64,000 bases of DNA from assembly GCA_034770075.1 (NCBI GenBank), contig CM068385.1, positions 60,142,980 to 60,206,979 on the forward strand, in the 5' to 3' direction. Under the pieces are notes generated by a model. That model was not told the DNA's origin, did not search any database, and worked only from the letters and a program-made list of their open reading frames with translations. Origin of the DNA: Aralia elata. Taxonomy: Eukaryota; Streptophyta; Magnoliopsida; Apiales; Araliaceae. Below, piece by piece: positions 45,232 to 55,511 of this stretch (positions are counted from its first letter, which is position 1; each line of letters opens with the position of its first letter). The position numbers were made by a program, and so were the translations under genes.

Positions 45232-45630
45232 TGATGGGATAGGATGGTTGTTTAGTTGTTAGTACAGTCAGTCCCACTTTTGTTTATGTTAGGGACATAG
45301 TCATGTTTGTTTATGAAACTTTATATTTGTTGTTATGATTGGGGTAGCAGTTAAAACCCCAACTTTTGTGGTCTTGAGGGAGGAAGGTTAGGATTCCCCA
45401 CTTTTGTCTAAGGGGAAGGGTTATTGATGAATAGGACACAGTGGCGCATTTATAGCAGTATGCCACAGGTTTCGTATTGTAACAAACGGTGGTATATGAA
45501 TATAAATGCAGATGTTTCACTTAAATCGAATGTGCTGATAAATATTTTACCTTTAATTGTTTATTTTAATAACATATGATGTAAAATGTGAATCTATAGG
45601 TAAAAGTCATCAGTTTCCTTATTCTAAACC
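45232..45630 (+). other. TE6 spacer between accessory ORF and gag, with a conserved noncoding block
   Basis: CATTTATAGCAGTATGCC (45447-45464), then TGTAACAA and TATATGAATATAAATG (45493-45508), matching the TE3 spacer at 8002-8062 in order and spacing while the surrounding bases differ. Candidate 3'-end or splicing signal separating the accessory mRNA from gag-pol. Confidence 0.6.
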
Positions 45631-48600
45631 ATGCCAAGGGGAAGGCCACGTAACCGACAGGTCGAAGAGTCAGAAAGTGAGGTTGGAGACCAAACCAACC
45701 CAATGAGAATGTTCGCGGAAATGCTGGCCGAGGCTATGCAATCCAGACCACCACCTGAGAGAACCCAAGCTGCAGCTGAGCCAACGCATCATCTGGCAAA
45801 CTTTAAAGATTTCAAATTGGTCGGACCACCTGAGTTCAAGGGAACTCTTAACCCAATCGAGGCGCAGACCTGGATAGAAGAGATAGAGAAGGTCTTTGAA
45901 GTAGCAAGGGTGGCAGAGGAACAGAAAACAAGTTTTGCCACTTTCATGCTAAAAGGAGAAGCCAACTATTGGTGGAAGGCCAATCGGAGCCGAGTTGAAG
46001 AAGACACTGTCGCTTGGGATCGTTTTAAGGAAATGTTCTTGGAAAATTACTTTCCAGAGAGCATGAAGCAGGAGATGGAGATCAAGTTCCTGGAACTGAA
46101 ACAAGGAAACATGTCTGTGGCTGAGTACGCGGCTAAGTTTAATGAGTTGGCACGGTTTGCAGCTCACCAAGTCAGCACCGAGGAAAGGAAAGCTCGCAGG
46201 TTTGAGCAGGGGTTGAAGCCATGGTTATACCGTTCTGTGGCGGTATTAAAAATCAGAACATTCGCAGAATTAATGGAGAGGGCAATCATTACAGAGGGTG
46301 GCAGTGAGGCCCTGGCTAAGTACAATCAGGATAAGAAGAAGGGTCATGAGGGCCAGAAGTCAGGAAGCAGCGGGGGCAGCAACCCCAACAAACGGAAATG
46401 GAATGAAAGTCAATCTTTCGGGAGCAATAAACCCGGAGGAAACCTGTCTGGAGGGGAGGCAAGGAAACCAGGCAGGTGCAGTAATTGTGGTAAGAACCAC
46501 ACGGGGGAGTGTATGAAGGGAAAAAGCGTTTGCTACAAATGCGGGCAACCGGGGCACATGGCTCCCCAATGTCAGAACAAACCAAAGGGGGGATGTTATT
46601 CATGTGGAGCACCCGACCACCAAATCAAGGACTGTCCGAAGAGGAAAGGTGACCTCGGGAGTGGCAACAGGAACAACAACAGCAACAGCGGGAACAATAA
46701 CCGGCTGAGCTATGGGGCACCAGCCAGTCAAGCTAACAGGCCAACAGCTCGCACATTCAATATGACAGTCCAGGATGCAATGGAATCCAAGGACGTAGTG
46801 TCAGGTATCATCCCAATCAACGATATAAATGCATATGTGCTATTTGATTCGGGTGCCACTTGCTCTTTTGTTTCCGAAGAATTTGCTAGACAATTAAATG
46901 TCCCTTGTGAAAAGTTAGAACACCCTATGAACGTAGAAGTAGCAAACAAAGAAATTATCCCCGTAGAATGCATTCATAGGAACTGTTGTGTTGAATTTCG
47001 AGGATTTAAGCTCAAAGTGGATTTGATACCAATTCGACTGGGAGAGTTCGATGTAATCTTGGGAATGGATTGGCTATCAACCCACGGAGCAGTTATTGAC
47101 TGTAAGAAGAAATGTATACACCTAAAGACTCCTAATAAGTCAAAGGTGGTATTTTACGGCAGTAAGTCACCAAGCCAATCTTGTTGTCTTACTATGATGC
47201 AAACAAGGAGATTACTCAAGAAGGGTTGCGAATGTTATTTGGCCCATGTGGTTGATACTCGTCGAGTAGGGGATGAGATGAGTCAAATACCAGTCGTGAG
47301 AGAATTCACCGATGTTTTTCCCGAAGAGCTTCCGGGACTGCCGCCGGACAGGGAAATCGAGTTCGTTATCGATTTGGCACCGGGAACCGCACCAATATCA
47401 AAGCCGCCGTATCGAATGGCACCTGTAGAGATGAAAGAATTGATGGTGCAACTGCAGGAACTGTTGGATAAGGGTTATATCAGACCGAGCGTGTCCCCGT
47501 GGGGAGCGCCAGTTCTGTTTGTAAAGAAGAAGGACGGTTCTATGCGACTTTGTATCGACTACCGAGAGTTGAACAAAGTTACAATTAAGAATAGGTATCC
47601 GCTTCCTAGGATTGACGATCTGTTTGATCAACTTAAAGGAGCGAAGTACTTTTCAAAGATCGACTTGAGAACAGGCTACCATCAGCTGAAGGTGAGGCAG
47701 GAAGATATCCCGAAGACTGCATTCAGGACTCGTTATGGGCACTTCGAGTTCCTGGTAATGTCTTTTGGATTGACGAACGCACCAGCAGCATTCATGGATA
47801 TGATGAACAGAGTGTTCAAGCAGTACTTGGATAAGTTCGTAGTTGTATTCATCGATGACATTCTGGTGTATTCAGGGACAGAGGAGGAGCATGCTGAACA
47901 TTTGAAGATTGTATTAGAAGCTCTCAGGAAGAAGAAGTTGTATGCAAAGTTTTCTAAGTGTGAGTTTTGGTTGCAGAGAGTACAATTCCTGGGTCATGTC
48001 ATAGACAAGAATGGTGTTTCGGTGGACCCAGCAAAAGTGGAAGCAGTTATCAACTGGGAACAGCCGAAGACGCCGACAGAGATCCGGAGTTTCTTGGGAT
48101 TAGCGGGATACTATCGAAGGTTCATACAGGATTTTTCCAAGATAGCATCGCCATTGACCAATCTCACCAGAAAAACAGTTAAGTTCGTTTGGTCGGAGAA
48201 ATGTGAAGAAAGTTTCATGGAATTGAAGAAGAGACTTAGCCAAGCACCGGTGTTGACCTTACCAGACAACACTGGGGGTTTCGTAGTGTATAGCGATGCG
48301 TCACACAAGGGGCTTGGCTGTGTACTGATGCAACACGGCAAGGTCGTGGCGTACGCATCGCGTCAGTTGAAGGATTACGAGAAGGGTTATCCGACTCATG
48401 ACTTGGAATTAGCAGCGGTAGTTTTCGCTTTGAAGATTTGGAGGCACTACCTATATGGGGAGAAGTGCGAGATATATACAGATCACAAAAGTCTGAAATA
48501 TATCTTCACTCAAAAGGAGTTGAACATGAGGCAGCACCGATGGTTAGAATTGATCAAAGACTACGACTGTGAAATTCTGTACCATCCGGGCAAAGCAAAT

Positions 48601-50184
48601 GTAGTGGCTGATGCCTTAAGCAGAAAGGGCAAGGTAAAATTAATGCAGCTGACAGTCCAGGAGGAATTGATACGGGACTTTGAACGTCTGGAGCTGGAAG
48701 TTAGGTATCCAATGGAGGTGGACGAAAAGGTGTTCGCCGTGACGGTAGGTCCAACTCTACTGGATAAGATACAGGAGGCTCAAGAATTTGACGAGGAATG
48801 TATTGGCATTAAGAAACAGTTATCGGAGGGAAAAGCCTCGAAGTATAAGGTTGACAGCGCAGGATTGCTGAGATTCGAGGGAAGGATCTGGATACCCTAT
48901 GTACCGGACCTAAGGGAAGAAATTTTGCAGGAGGCCCATAATACAAGATTTTCGGTACATCCAGGTAGCACCAAGATGTATCAAGATCTTCGTCAGCATT
49001 ATTGGTGGCCGCATTTGAAGGGGGAAGTTGCAGAATTCGTCAGCCGGTGTTTAACTTGTCAGAGGATCAAGGCTGAGCACCAACGGCCGAGCGGATTGTT
49101 GCAACCCTTAGAGATTCCCGAGTGGAAGTGGGAGCACATCACAATGGATTTTGTGGTGGGACTTCCAACAACGCAAAAAGGTCTAGACGCCATCTGGGTG
49201 ATCGTAGACCGGTTGACCAAGTCTGCCCATTTTCTACCGATCAAGATCAGGTACAAATTGGAACAGCTGGCAAAACTTTATGTGAAGGAAATAGTATCAC
49301 GACATGGAGTGTCGGTATCTATTGTGTCTGACAGGGATCCGCGCTTCACGTCAAATTTTTGGAGAAGTCTGCAGGAGAGACTGGGAACACAGTTAAGAAT
49401 GAGTACGGCATATCATCCCCAGACTGACGGTCAGAGTGAGCGAACAATCCAGACCTTAGAGGATATGCTTCGGGCAGTTGTGATGGACTTAAGTGGCAGC
49501 TGGGACGATCACTTGCCGCTAGTAGAGTTCGCCTACAATAATAGCTACCATGCTAGCATTGGTATGCCACCGTACGAAGCATTGTATGGAAGGAAGTGTC
49601 GAACACCGTTGTGTTGGGATGAAGTTGGTGAACGGAGATTGTTGGGACCAGAATTGGTACAACAAACCGTGGAAATTATTAAGGTAATAAGACAGCGGTT
49701 AGTAGCAGCTCAGGATCGCCAGAAGAAGTATGCCGACTTACATCGTCAGAAACGAGACTTTGAAGTTGGTAGCTTTGTGTTTCTGAAGGTATCTCCCTGG
49801 AAGGGGAAGATCCGTTTTGGGAAAAAGGGTAAATTGAGCCCTAGGTTCATAGGACCGTTCGAAATTTTGAGACGAATTGGCGAGGTGGCGTACGAGATAG
49901 CATTACCTCCTGAACTTGAGCACATTCACAACGTGTTTCATGTATCAGTGTTGCGTCCGTATAAGCCAGATTTCAAACATGTTATTTCCTATGAACCAAT
50001 TCAAGTCGAAAAAGACCTATCGTACGAGGAGATTCCTGTTCAAATACTGGATAGAAAAGAGCAGAAGCTGAGGAATAAAATCATTCACTCGGTGAAAGTT
50101 CTCTGGAGAAATCACGCGGTGGAAGAGGCCACGTGGGAACTCGAAGAAAAGATGAGAGCAAATTACCCTCAGTTATTCGAGTAA
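45631..50184 (+). CDS. gag-pol: TE6 Gag-Pol polyprotein (1517 aa), intact
   Basis: Starts MPRGRPRNRQ. Gag core at residues 65-240; three zinc knuckles at about 283-335 (CSNCGKNHTGEC, CYKCGQPGHMAPQC, CYSCGAPDHQIKDC); protease DSGATCSFV with Asp406; RT with LCIDYRELNKVTIKNRYPLP and catalytic FIDD (Asp742, Asp743); RNase H beginning near SDASHKGLG (Asp889). Integrase has zinc ligands His1103, His1110, Cys1140 and Cys1143, and a DD35E core of Asp1173, Asp1234 and Glu1270. A GPFEILRRIGEVAY module and a C-terminal chromodomain-like segment (VLWRNHAVEEATWELE, about 1485-1505) follow. Gag and Pol are in one frame with no shift, as in many chromoviruses. No missing key residue was seen. Carries out particle formation, reverse transcription and integration. 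Confidence 0.97.
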   Translation: MPRGRPRNRQVEESESEVGDQTNPMRMFAEMLAEAMQSRPPPERTQAAAEPTHHLANFKDFKLVGPPEFKGTLNPIEAQTWIEEIEKVFEVARVAEEQKTSFATFMLKGEANYWWKANRSRVEEDTVAWDRFKEMFLENYFPESMKQEMEIKFLELKQGNMSVAEYAAKFNELARFAAHQVSTEERKARRFEQGLKPWLYRSVAVLKIRTFAELMERAIITEGGSEALAKYNQDKKKGHEGQKSGSSGGSNPNKRKWNESQSFGSNKPGGNLSGGEARKPGRCSNCGKNHTGECMKGKSVCYKCGQPGHMAPQCQNKPKGGCYSCGAPDHQIKDCPKRKGDLGSGNRNNNSNSGNNNRLSYGAPASQANRPTARTFNMTVQDAMESKDVVSGIIPINDINAYVLFDSGATCSFVSEEFARQLNVPCEKLEHPMNVEVANKEIIPVECIHRNCCVEFRGFKLKVDLIPIRLGEFDVILGMDWLSTHGAVIDCKKKCIHLKTPNKSKVVFYGSKSPSQSCCLTMMQTRRLLKKGCECYLAHVVDTRRVGDEMSQIPVVREFTDVFPEELPGLPPDREIEFVIDLAPGTAPISKPPYRMAPVEMKELMVQLQELLDKGYIRPSVSPWGAPVLFVKKKDGSMRLCIDYRELNKVTIKNRYPLPRIDDLFDQLKGAKYFSKIDLRTGYHQLKVRQEDIPKTAFRTRYGHFEFLVMSFGLTNAPAAFMDMMNRVFKQYLDKFVVVFIDDILVYSGTEEEHAEHLKIVLEALRKKKLYAKFSKCEFWLQRVQFLGHVIDKNGVSVDPAKVEAVINWEQPKTPTEIRSFLGLAGYYRRFIQDFSKIASPLTNLTRKTVKFVWSEKCEESFMELKKRLSQAPVLTLPDNTGGFVVYSDASHKGLGCVLMQHGKVVAYASRQLKDYEKGYPTHDLELAAVVFALKIWRHYLYGEKCEIYTDHKSLKYIFTQKELNMRQHRWLELIKDYDCEILYHPGKANVVADALSRKGKVKLMQLTVQEELIRDFERLELEVRYPMEVDEKVFAVTVGPTLLDKIQEAQEFDEECIGIKKQLSEGKASKYKVDSAGLLRFEGRIWIPYVPDLREEILQEAHNTRFSVHPGSTKMYQDLRQHYWWPHLKGEVAEFVSRCLTCQRIKAEHQRPSGLLQPLEIPEWKWEHITMDFVVGLPTTQKGLDAIWVIVDRLTKSAHFLPIKIRYKLEQLAKLYVKEIVSRHGVSVSIVSDRDPRFTSNFWRSLQERLGTQLRMSTAYHPQTDGQSERTIQTLEDMLRAVVMDLSGSWDDHLPLVEFAYNNSYHASIGMPPYEALYGRKCRTPLCWDEVGERRLLGPELVQQTVEIIKVIRQRLVAAQDRQKKYADLHRQKRDFEVGSFVFLKVSPWKGKIRFGKKGKLSPRFIGPFEILRRIGEVAYEIALPPELEHIHNVFHVSVLRPYKPDFKHVISYEPIQVEKDLSYEEIPVQILDRKEQKLRNKIIHSVKVLWRNHAVEEATWELEEKMRANYPQLFE

Positions 50185-50215
50185 CCTTAGATTGAAATTC
50201 CGAGGACGGAATTTT

Positions 50216-50231
50216 TATAAGGGGGAGCGGA
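50216..50231 (+). other. TE6 polypurine tract
   Basis: ATAAGGGGGAGCGGA directly before the 3' LTR, after TTCCGAGGACGGAATTTTT, the same arrangement as in TE3. Confidence 0.88.
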
Positions 50232-53200
50232 TGTAATGTCCGGAAAATTTTAAACACTGTATCAAATTTATTTTTATAAATAAATTCATTTTATATAATT
50301 TTTATTTAATTCGGATCCATGTAAGAATCTTTATTTAATTAGATAACTATAAGGTCCAAATAATTTTTATGTGCATCAAAGGAACTCACTGATGGGTTAA
50401 ATAATTAGTGAGTTAACCCTAAGAATTTATTTACAAGAAACTAGAAAATTAATAAATAATTAATGGGTTTAGTTATTTAATTTTAAAATATTAAAAATGC
50501 ATTGTGGTTAAATTAAATTGGACTGGCCCAATTTCCATCTTGTTAAGCCGAGCCCATATTTATTTTTATTTTAGTTCTTTTGGGCCGCCTCTTACTTGAT
50601 TTAAATGGCCCAACTAGTGGCTAAGCCAATTCCCTTATTTCTTTGCCAGCCGGGTTGTGATTTGCAAATGGGTCGCCCCAAGTAAATTGGGGAAAACCGG
50701 TTAATTAGGAAATTGTGAGCCTCAAATCAAGACAACCGACTAAATCAAATTGGGGAAGATCCCAAATCCTCAGCCAAGACCTAGCCAAACGAGACTCTGG
50801 CTTTTCAATCAATCGAACGGAGGTGAACAATCGACTGGAGGAAGAGTCGCCAGGCGTACGCCGGCGACAACGTGAAGCAACCAGCGGACCGAGCAAAACG
50901 CGGCAAGGACCGAAGGTCCCAGAAATCCGGCGAAAACGACCGGCGGGACGCGCGGCTCAAGAAAGTGACGGCAAATCACAGCTGGGTGGATGTGAAACGA
51001 TCGACAGCTCAACCCCTCTCCTACCGACGGTTAACAGTGGGTCAGGTAGGGTAATACCCAATTACTGGGCAACTAATCTTCTATAAATTGGGTTTTCCCC
51101 CCAAACCCTAAACCAGCTGCCAATTCGATTCTCCGTTGTGCGAATCCAAATATAGAAAATTAGGGTTCAAAAGTTAAGCGAAAGAGGAAACAGGGGTGGC
51201 TAGTTGAAGGATTCAATTCCAGTTGGAGTGAATGTCCCAAAGCCTTATCATCTATTTCGGTAGAAGGAGAAGGTCGGCACATCGATCGAGTCCAAGGTAT
51301 AGCTATGAATCTGTCAAGCCACTGTGGTAGTTTATTGTTAGTTTTTTTTTTAAAAATTTCTTCCCTGTGTTTGAATGGGTTATACATTGTACGAAACAGT
51401 GATTTTGAGAAACTGATTAGGTGCTAGCAGTAGATAAAATTAGCCTATACTATGCATTTGTTTGGGATTAGACTGTATGGTGTTGATTATATTATACCCG
51501 GAATTGTATGGGATTGAAACCTTTCTCTGTGTTTGGGTATTTGCTTCTATATACTGAAAGTAATGATTTCTCTGTATTGGGTTAATGATTTCTCTGTATG
51601 GGGTTAATGGCTTTTGGTAGATTACTTTGGTTGTGCTTTGGTTGTTGAGCCTCTGTATGCTAAGAACCATAAGGTTCGGCAGCCTTGAACATCATAAGGA
51701 CCAAGCTTTAGCCTATTATATTGGTATCATGGCTGATAATGGAAACTGAAAACCAGTGTGGCCATGAACCTGTTATAAGTGTTCCTATTGTGTTAAACTG
51801 GATGGTTTGGGAATAAAACTTCAGGAATTAGTTGTCCTATGCAGAAGTATGACTGGAGTGGTGGCATGAAAATACGATTATTACCACTATGTAATACTCT
51901 CGGAATAATTGATTTTTATTTGAATTAATAATACACTAATAACTAATTATTTATTTTATAAATAAAATTAATGAATATTTAATTATTAGTAATACTAAAT
52001 AATAGTAAGGTAGTAAATATTTAATTACTATCCTAAATAATAATTAGATACAAGTAAAGTTAATAAGATAATTATTTATTATTTATAAAAAAAAAAAAAA
52101 ATAATGATTATTATTTGTCAGTGAATAATAAATAAAGGTAATAAATATTTAGTTATTATTGAAAAATAATTAAATATGAATAAAGTTAATAATTTAATTA
52201 TTTATTATTTATCCTTGAATAATAAATAAAGATTTAACTAATAATGAGTAGGAGTAAGGTTAATTCTCATAAAGATAATGGTTACTTAACTATTATTAAT
52301 TAAGTATGAATAAATTTAATTGTTATTGTGTTCCCAATAAATAATAAATAAAAATATTAAATATTTAATTATTATTTGATATTGAATAGTAATTAAGTAT
52401 TAATAAGGTTACTAAATGAGAAGAAAAATAACTACTTAATCATTAATGAAATAATGATTAAGTATGAATGAGACTAATAAGATTATTTATGGCCCTTAAT
52501 AAATAAAGATAATAAGCACTCAATAATTATTCAATAAATATTTAATAATAATTAAGTGCGTGTAGAATTAATACTTTGAATATTTAATAAAGAACCAAGT
52601 GTAATAATTACTCAATTGCCCTTAAGGTGAATACTAATTAAGTAAATAAAAGATTAAGTAAGAGATCAACTACTATTTAGTTGTTATCAAATCATGACTA
52701 AATTTATTAATTATTGTATAACTAATAAATAAGAAATTTTAACCCACATCTAGAAGGGTACCCAAATGATAGGTAACCATGATTAACTATTGTTTATCTT
52801 AAATAATAATTAGAGGCCATTAAATTTTGTTAGCTGATGGCTAGGTAGTAATCAAATTCGGTGAATTGTTTATCTGCTAAATAAATAGCATAAGTGGGTA
52901 TAATTACGCAATGCTAATGGATAAACCAACTCTACCAACTGATAGGTTATCCAAGGTCAAGTAATTAAAGCTAAGATTTAATTGTAGCTGAGCAAACAGG
53001 CAAGTTCCTAACCCTAAACTTCTTACATTATTGCAAGTTCTTCCTTACTCAACTTTTTTTACCTTGAGCAATACTTCTAAAACCTTATGCAGTATTTTAA
53101 TTCATGCAAAAGGTATATATTATTGCAAGTATTCTTTAAGCTTGAATTTTATCTCCAAGCATGCTATAAGTGGTCTAATTACTTTTAATTATTCCACATC

Positions 53201-54032
53201 TGTGTATTTATTGGCATTCGCACTCATGCATTTGAATTCGAATATTGAATTAAATTCAGAAGTTTTATGAACCATTCATGGTTAAGTCTGAACCCTTGTT
53301 CGGTCAGACAATTTTGTGAGAATTTATAAAAGCTATCCGAACCAATCAATGGTAAGGATTCTTAGACTGTATGAACACCCCTTTATTTATAGGGGAGTAC
53401 CCCACGTACCGTATATAAGGTACAAATAGCAGAATTAAATGTTATGCATATACATAGGGTACGCGAGGCTGATCCCCTCAAGTACGTTATTCTGTAGCCA
53501 GTAACCAGAGGGTCAACCAGCTATTGACTCCTCTGGAAGTTATCGTTCAAAGTCTATTTGACCATCAATTGTTCTAAAAGCATTTATTGTTCTTGCTTCT
53601 GATTTATTCTATTGTTGAAATCCCTTTTTATATCCCTTCATCATGATATATCCTTATTGTTGCACTTTAAACTTGCTGGGCAAACTTGTTGCTCATTCTT
53701 GCTATATCACGATTTCATTGCAGCTAAACCCGAGACGTCAGGGAAGAATAAAGGGAAAGAAAAGATGAAATGATAGACTTCTTGTAGCTGACCTTAGATT
53801 CATGTGTTAGTTATTTACTGATGTAATTTAAACCCTGCTAGCTATTTAGGGTATGGATTGTGTAAATGTTTAAGGTTAATCGTATTCTGGGACTAGTAAC
53901 ACCTTGTAATGAACAACGTATGTTTATTTTATTCCGCATTTTAGATACCATATGTTGTTATAGGTGGATGTTTATGTTGAATCGTGATGACCGGATCCGG
54001 GTATTTGGAGACCCGAATTTGGGGGCGTCACA
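50232..54032 (+). repeat. TE6 3' LTR (3801 bp)
   Basis: Direct repeat of 40338-44168. Lacks the 23-base segment, leaving AGCGGACCGAGC. Ends GGGGGCGTCACA, then the ATGAT target copy and the continuing TE2 integrase. Confidence 0.95.
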
Positions 54033-54037
54033 ATGAT

Positions 54038-54295
54038 CATAAGATCATAGAAAGAACATTTGAACCGGGACAAAGGGTTTTACTTTTTAACTCCGGACTT
54101 AAACTTTTTCCTGGGAAGCTGAAATCAAGATGGTCAGGACCATTCACAGTGAAGACGGTCTTTCCGCATGGTGCGATTGAAGTATACGATCAATTCCCGG
54201 ACCAGTCGTTCAAAGTGAATGGACAGAGGTTGAAGCATTACTTTGGGGATGAGGTGGACAGGCAAAAAGTCACCTTAATCCTTTCTACGACATGA
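54038..54295 (+). pseudogene. pol: TE2 integrase, 3' part
   Basis: Picks up the codon after the duplicated target: KIIERTFEPGQRVLLF, then GKLKSRWSGPFTVKTVFPHGAIEV and KVNGQRLKHYFGDEV, matching the C-terminal integrase module of TE4. Ends at TGA 54293-54295. The frame was open across the TE6 insertion point before that insertion. Confidence 0.9.
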
Positions 54296-54337
54296 GATTC
54301 AGCGACAGTCAAGCTAATTGACTATAACTTAGCGCTA

Positions 54338-54355
54338 TCTGGGAGGCAACCCAGC
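54338..54355 (+). promoter_or_regulatory. Stem-loop after TE2 pol
   Basis: CTGGGAGGCAACCCAG (about 54339-54354), a short hairpin about 45 bases after the pol stop. The same GGGAGGCAACCC core follows pol in TE4 (13463-13474, minus strand). Role unknown. Confidence 0.5.
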
Positions 54356-54467
54356 GTTTTAATTTTTGTTTGTCTTTTATTTATTCAATTATTTTGTTAA
54401 AAAAAAAAGAGAAAGAGATTTGCAATTAATTTTGGATTTTGGGTTGATGTGTGCAGGTAAAGGCTCA

Positions 54468-54882
54468 AGCGCCTGAAGCGCTCCAACATGTGCAACTTCA
54501 GCGCCTGAGGCGCTACATCAAGCTCCAGCTACTGCATATCAGCGCTCTAGGCGCTCGTCAAGGCCAAAACCCAGCGCTTTAGGCGCTAACACCTGCATCA
54601 GCTTCTGCATAGTAGCGCCGTTGGCGCTCATTCCCTTACTCAGCACAGCGCTCTAGGCGCTCGGACAAGGCTCAGCCTATACACTCCAGCGCCAGAGGCG
54701 CCCACACCTTCACCAGCCAAGCGCCAGCAGCGCTACCCCCACTCCAACAGCTACTGCACCACAGCGCTAACAGCGCCCAACCCTTAACAAATCAAGCGCC
54801 AGCAGCGCTACACAAACCATCAGCTTCTGCCACTCAGCGCTAGACGCGCTCAACCATGCACAAAGCCAGCGCCTACAGCGCT
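54468..54882. repeat. AGCGC palindrome cluster in TE2 spacer (12 copies)
   Basis: Twelve 14-15 base inverted repeats of the type AGCGC(C/T)-N3-(G/A)GCGCT: starts at 54468, 54500, 54541, 54572, 54614, 54647, 54688, 54720, 54762, 54795, 54836 and 54868, so the period is 27-42 bases. Spacers are mostly different, with recurring CAGCT(A/T)CTGCA fragments. They lie between pol and ORF3, the same position as the six-copy cluster of TE4, but with a different palindrome. Confidence 0.93.
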
Positions 54883-55511
54883 CAACAGGCGATTTTGAAA
54901 AAAAATATGTGTAAACCCTAATCAGGCATCTCAAGTTCTTTTATTTCTTTTAACCTCAAACCCATTTTAGCCGCCTGTGTTCCCTTTCTGCTCTTTCTAT
55001 TGTGATTCAATCGCTCCATCTCTCTATTTCAATCTCCAATCGAGCCGCTTGAACACTTCTCTCCCAAAACTCAATTCCAACCTTACTTTCATATTCAACC
55101 CAATAGCGGAAACCTTCACCACTCCATTTGGGTTACAAAGGAATGCATCTTTCTCTCCACTTGGGTATGAATGTTTGATACAAGCTATATCTATCGGTAA
55201 GTTTAATTGTGTGCAATTGATTTGGAGGGTATTTCCTTTGCATTGAATTGATTATATTTAGAGGAATTGTTTGGTTGTGCTTGTAACCCAATTGAGTTTG
55301 TGTTGGCTCAATTGGGATTGGGTAAAAGCTTCAATTTCTTATCTATATGCTTGCAAATTGTGGGAGATTTCATTGTACTTGATTAGGTCACTCTAAATTT
55401 GGGGGAACTATTGTACAAGGGTTTTTAAAGTGTGCACGCCAAGTGTTCGACAGTTTGCCCCAACGAAGTTTTGAGTTGTTTTGGGTCTTGATTGTATTTA
55501 ATTGTTTATTA
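54883..55511 (+). other. TE2 ORF3 leader
   Basis: Pyrimidine-rich then T-rich sequence without a supported gene. A polypurine-like TAAATTTGGGGGAAC lies at about 55393-55407. It may contain the intron or promoter used for ORF3. Confidence 0.5.

Larger units (their letters stand above)
40338..54032 (+). mobile_element. TE6: intact Tekay-like chromovirus (13.7 kb)
   Basis: LTRs 40338-44168 and 50232-54032 (3831 and 3801 bp), starting TGTAATGTCCGG and ending GGGGGCGTCACA. Target duplication ATGAT at 40333-40337 and 54033-54037. Initiator Met primer site, accessory coiled-coil ORF, one uninterrupted 1517-codon gag-pol and a polypurine tract. By eye the LTRs differ by about ten substitutions, a few 1-3 base indels and one 23-base indel, so it is the most recent insertion with two visible LTRs. 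It has every part needed for autonomous movement. Confidence 0.95.
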
